Origin: CAZHFA01 sp964534945 | Lineage (GTDB): Bacteria > Bdellovibrionota_C > UBA2361 > CAKMMH01 | Assembly (NCBI GenBank): GCA_964534945.1 | Contig: CAZHSB010000008.1 | Coordinates: forward strand, 1 to 42,438 | Length of the DNA: 42,438 bases | Direction of reading: 5' to 3' | Shown: positions 42,405-42,438 of the stretch, piece by piece | Numbering within the stretch: position 1 is the first letter of the stretch | Layout: every line of letters starts with the position of its first letter | Program-made: the position numbers and the translations under genes | The notes under the pieces: model-generated | What the model saw: the letters and a program-made list of their open reading frames with translations, nothing else | What the model was told of the DNA's origin: nothing | The model's database searches: none

Positions 42405-42438
42405 CCACACATTTTGATGGAGACAGGAGATGGGAAAA
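42385..42438 (+). mobile_element. Probable left end of an insertion sequence (cut by window edge)
   Basis: From 42385 the sequence ceases to be RCC1-like. It starts with a TG-tipped inverted repeat and within 32-45 bp reaches possible start codons (ATG at 42417 or 42430), with AGGAG at 42425-42429. That layout fits the left end of an IS, with a transposase starting just inside; the TG tip is like that of IS3-family elements. The transposase itself is outside the window, so the family is not established. Confidence 0.45.

Overview
The window reads as a chromosomal segment of an AT-rich (roughly 30% GC by eye) Gram-negative bacterium. The outer-membrane and lipid A genes (lptD, lpxD, an LpxL/HtrB-type acyltransferase), lnt, an OmpA-type lipoprotein and ftsB show an LPS-bearing diderm. 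Full-length housekeeping genes (hflX, accD, ahcY, eno, bioB, tRNA-Asp) sit among lineage-specific genes. I cannot place the organism more finely from sequence alone; a proteobacterium in the broad sense or a candidate phylum with an accessory-rich, possibly host-associated lifestyle would both fit.

Layout. 1-3.7 kb: a tandem array of three peptidase-MA-like (HExxH) genes on the + strand whose ends are identical and whose middles differ; the central gene carries three tandem copies of the domain, only one with an intact active site. 3.7-4.7 kb: a GNAT-like gene (-). 5-6.6 kb: hflX (+), convergent with bioB. 6.6-10.6 kb: a leftward block of bioB, lpxD, an lpxL-type acyltransferase and a membrane/CBS protein that looks like a site-2 protease without its active site. 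10.8-18.2 kb: a rightward run accD-lptD-rfbB-rfbD-manC-gmd, closed by a strong terminator; it couples fatty-acid and LPS export genes to dTDP-rhamnose and GDP-mannose sugar synthesis. 18.3-20.2 kb: a cupin-heptokinase-nucleotidyltransferase fusion with its own promoter. 20.3-23 kb: an ATP-grasp ligase plus a GCS2-type carboxylate-amine ligase, probably making a small peptide-like metabolite.

23-31 kb is mostly leftward: a small XRE regulator facing a lipoprotein gene broken by an in-frame stop, ahcY, a large cytosolic-looking protein with a papain/C39-like Cys-His-Asn signature, an OmpA lipoprotein, lnt and eno. ftsB diverges from eno. 31.6-32.2 kb is gene-poor apart from tRNA-Asp. 32.2-39.2 kb (+): a hexokinase-family kinase, a degenerate DNA-methylase-like protein, and a 1,411-residue fusion of glycogen synthase (GT3 type) with alpha-glucan phosphorylase (GT35), which together suggest a glycogen/glucan cycle. 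39.2-42.4 kb: a gene-poor spacer with a possible gene remnant, then a secreted RCC1-repeat propeller gene whose reading frame breaks at a 20-bp sequence that recurs, perfectly inverted, near the right edge, where an insertion sequence probably begins.

The least ordinary items are the mosaic peptidase array, the triple-domain pseudo-peptidase, the Cys-peptidase-like protein, the ATP-grasp/GCS2 pair, several catalytically degenerate enzymes, and the inverted repeat that interrupts the RCC1 gene.
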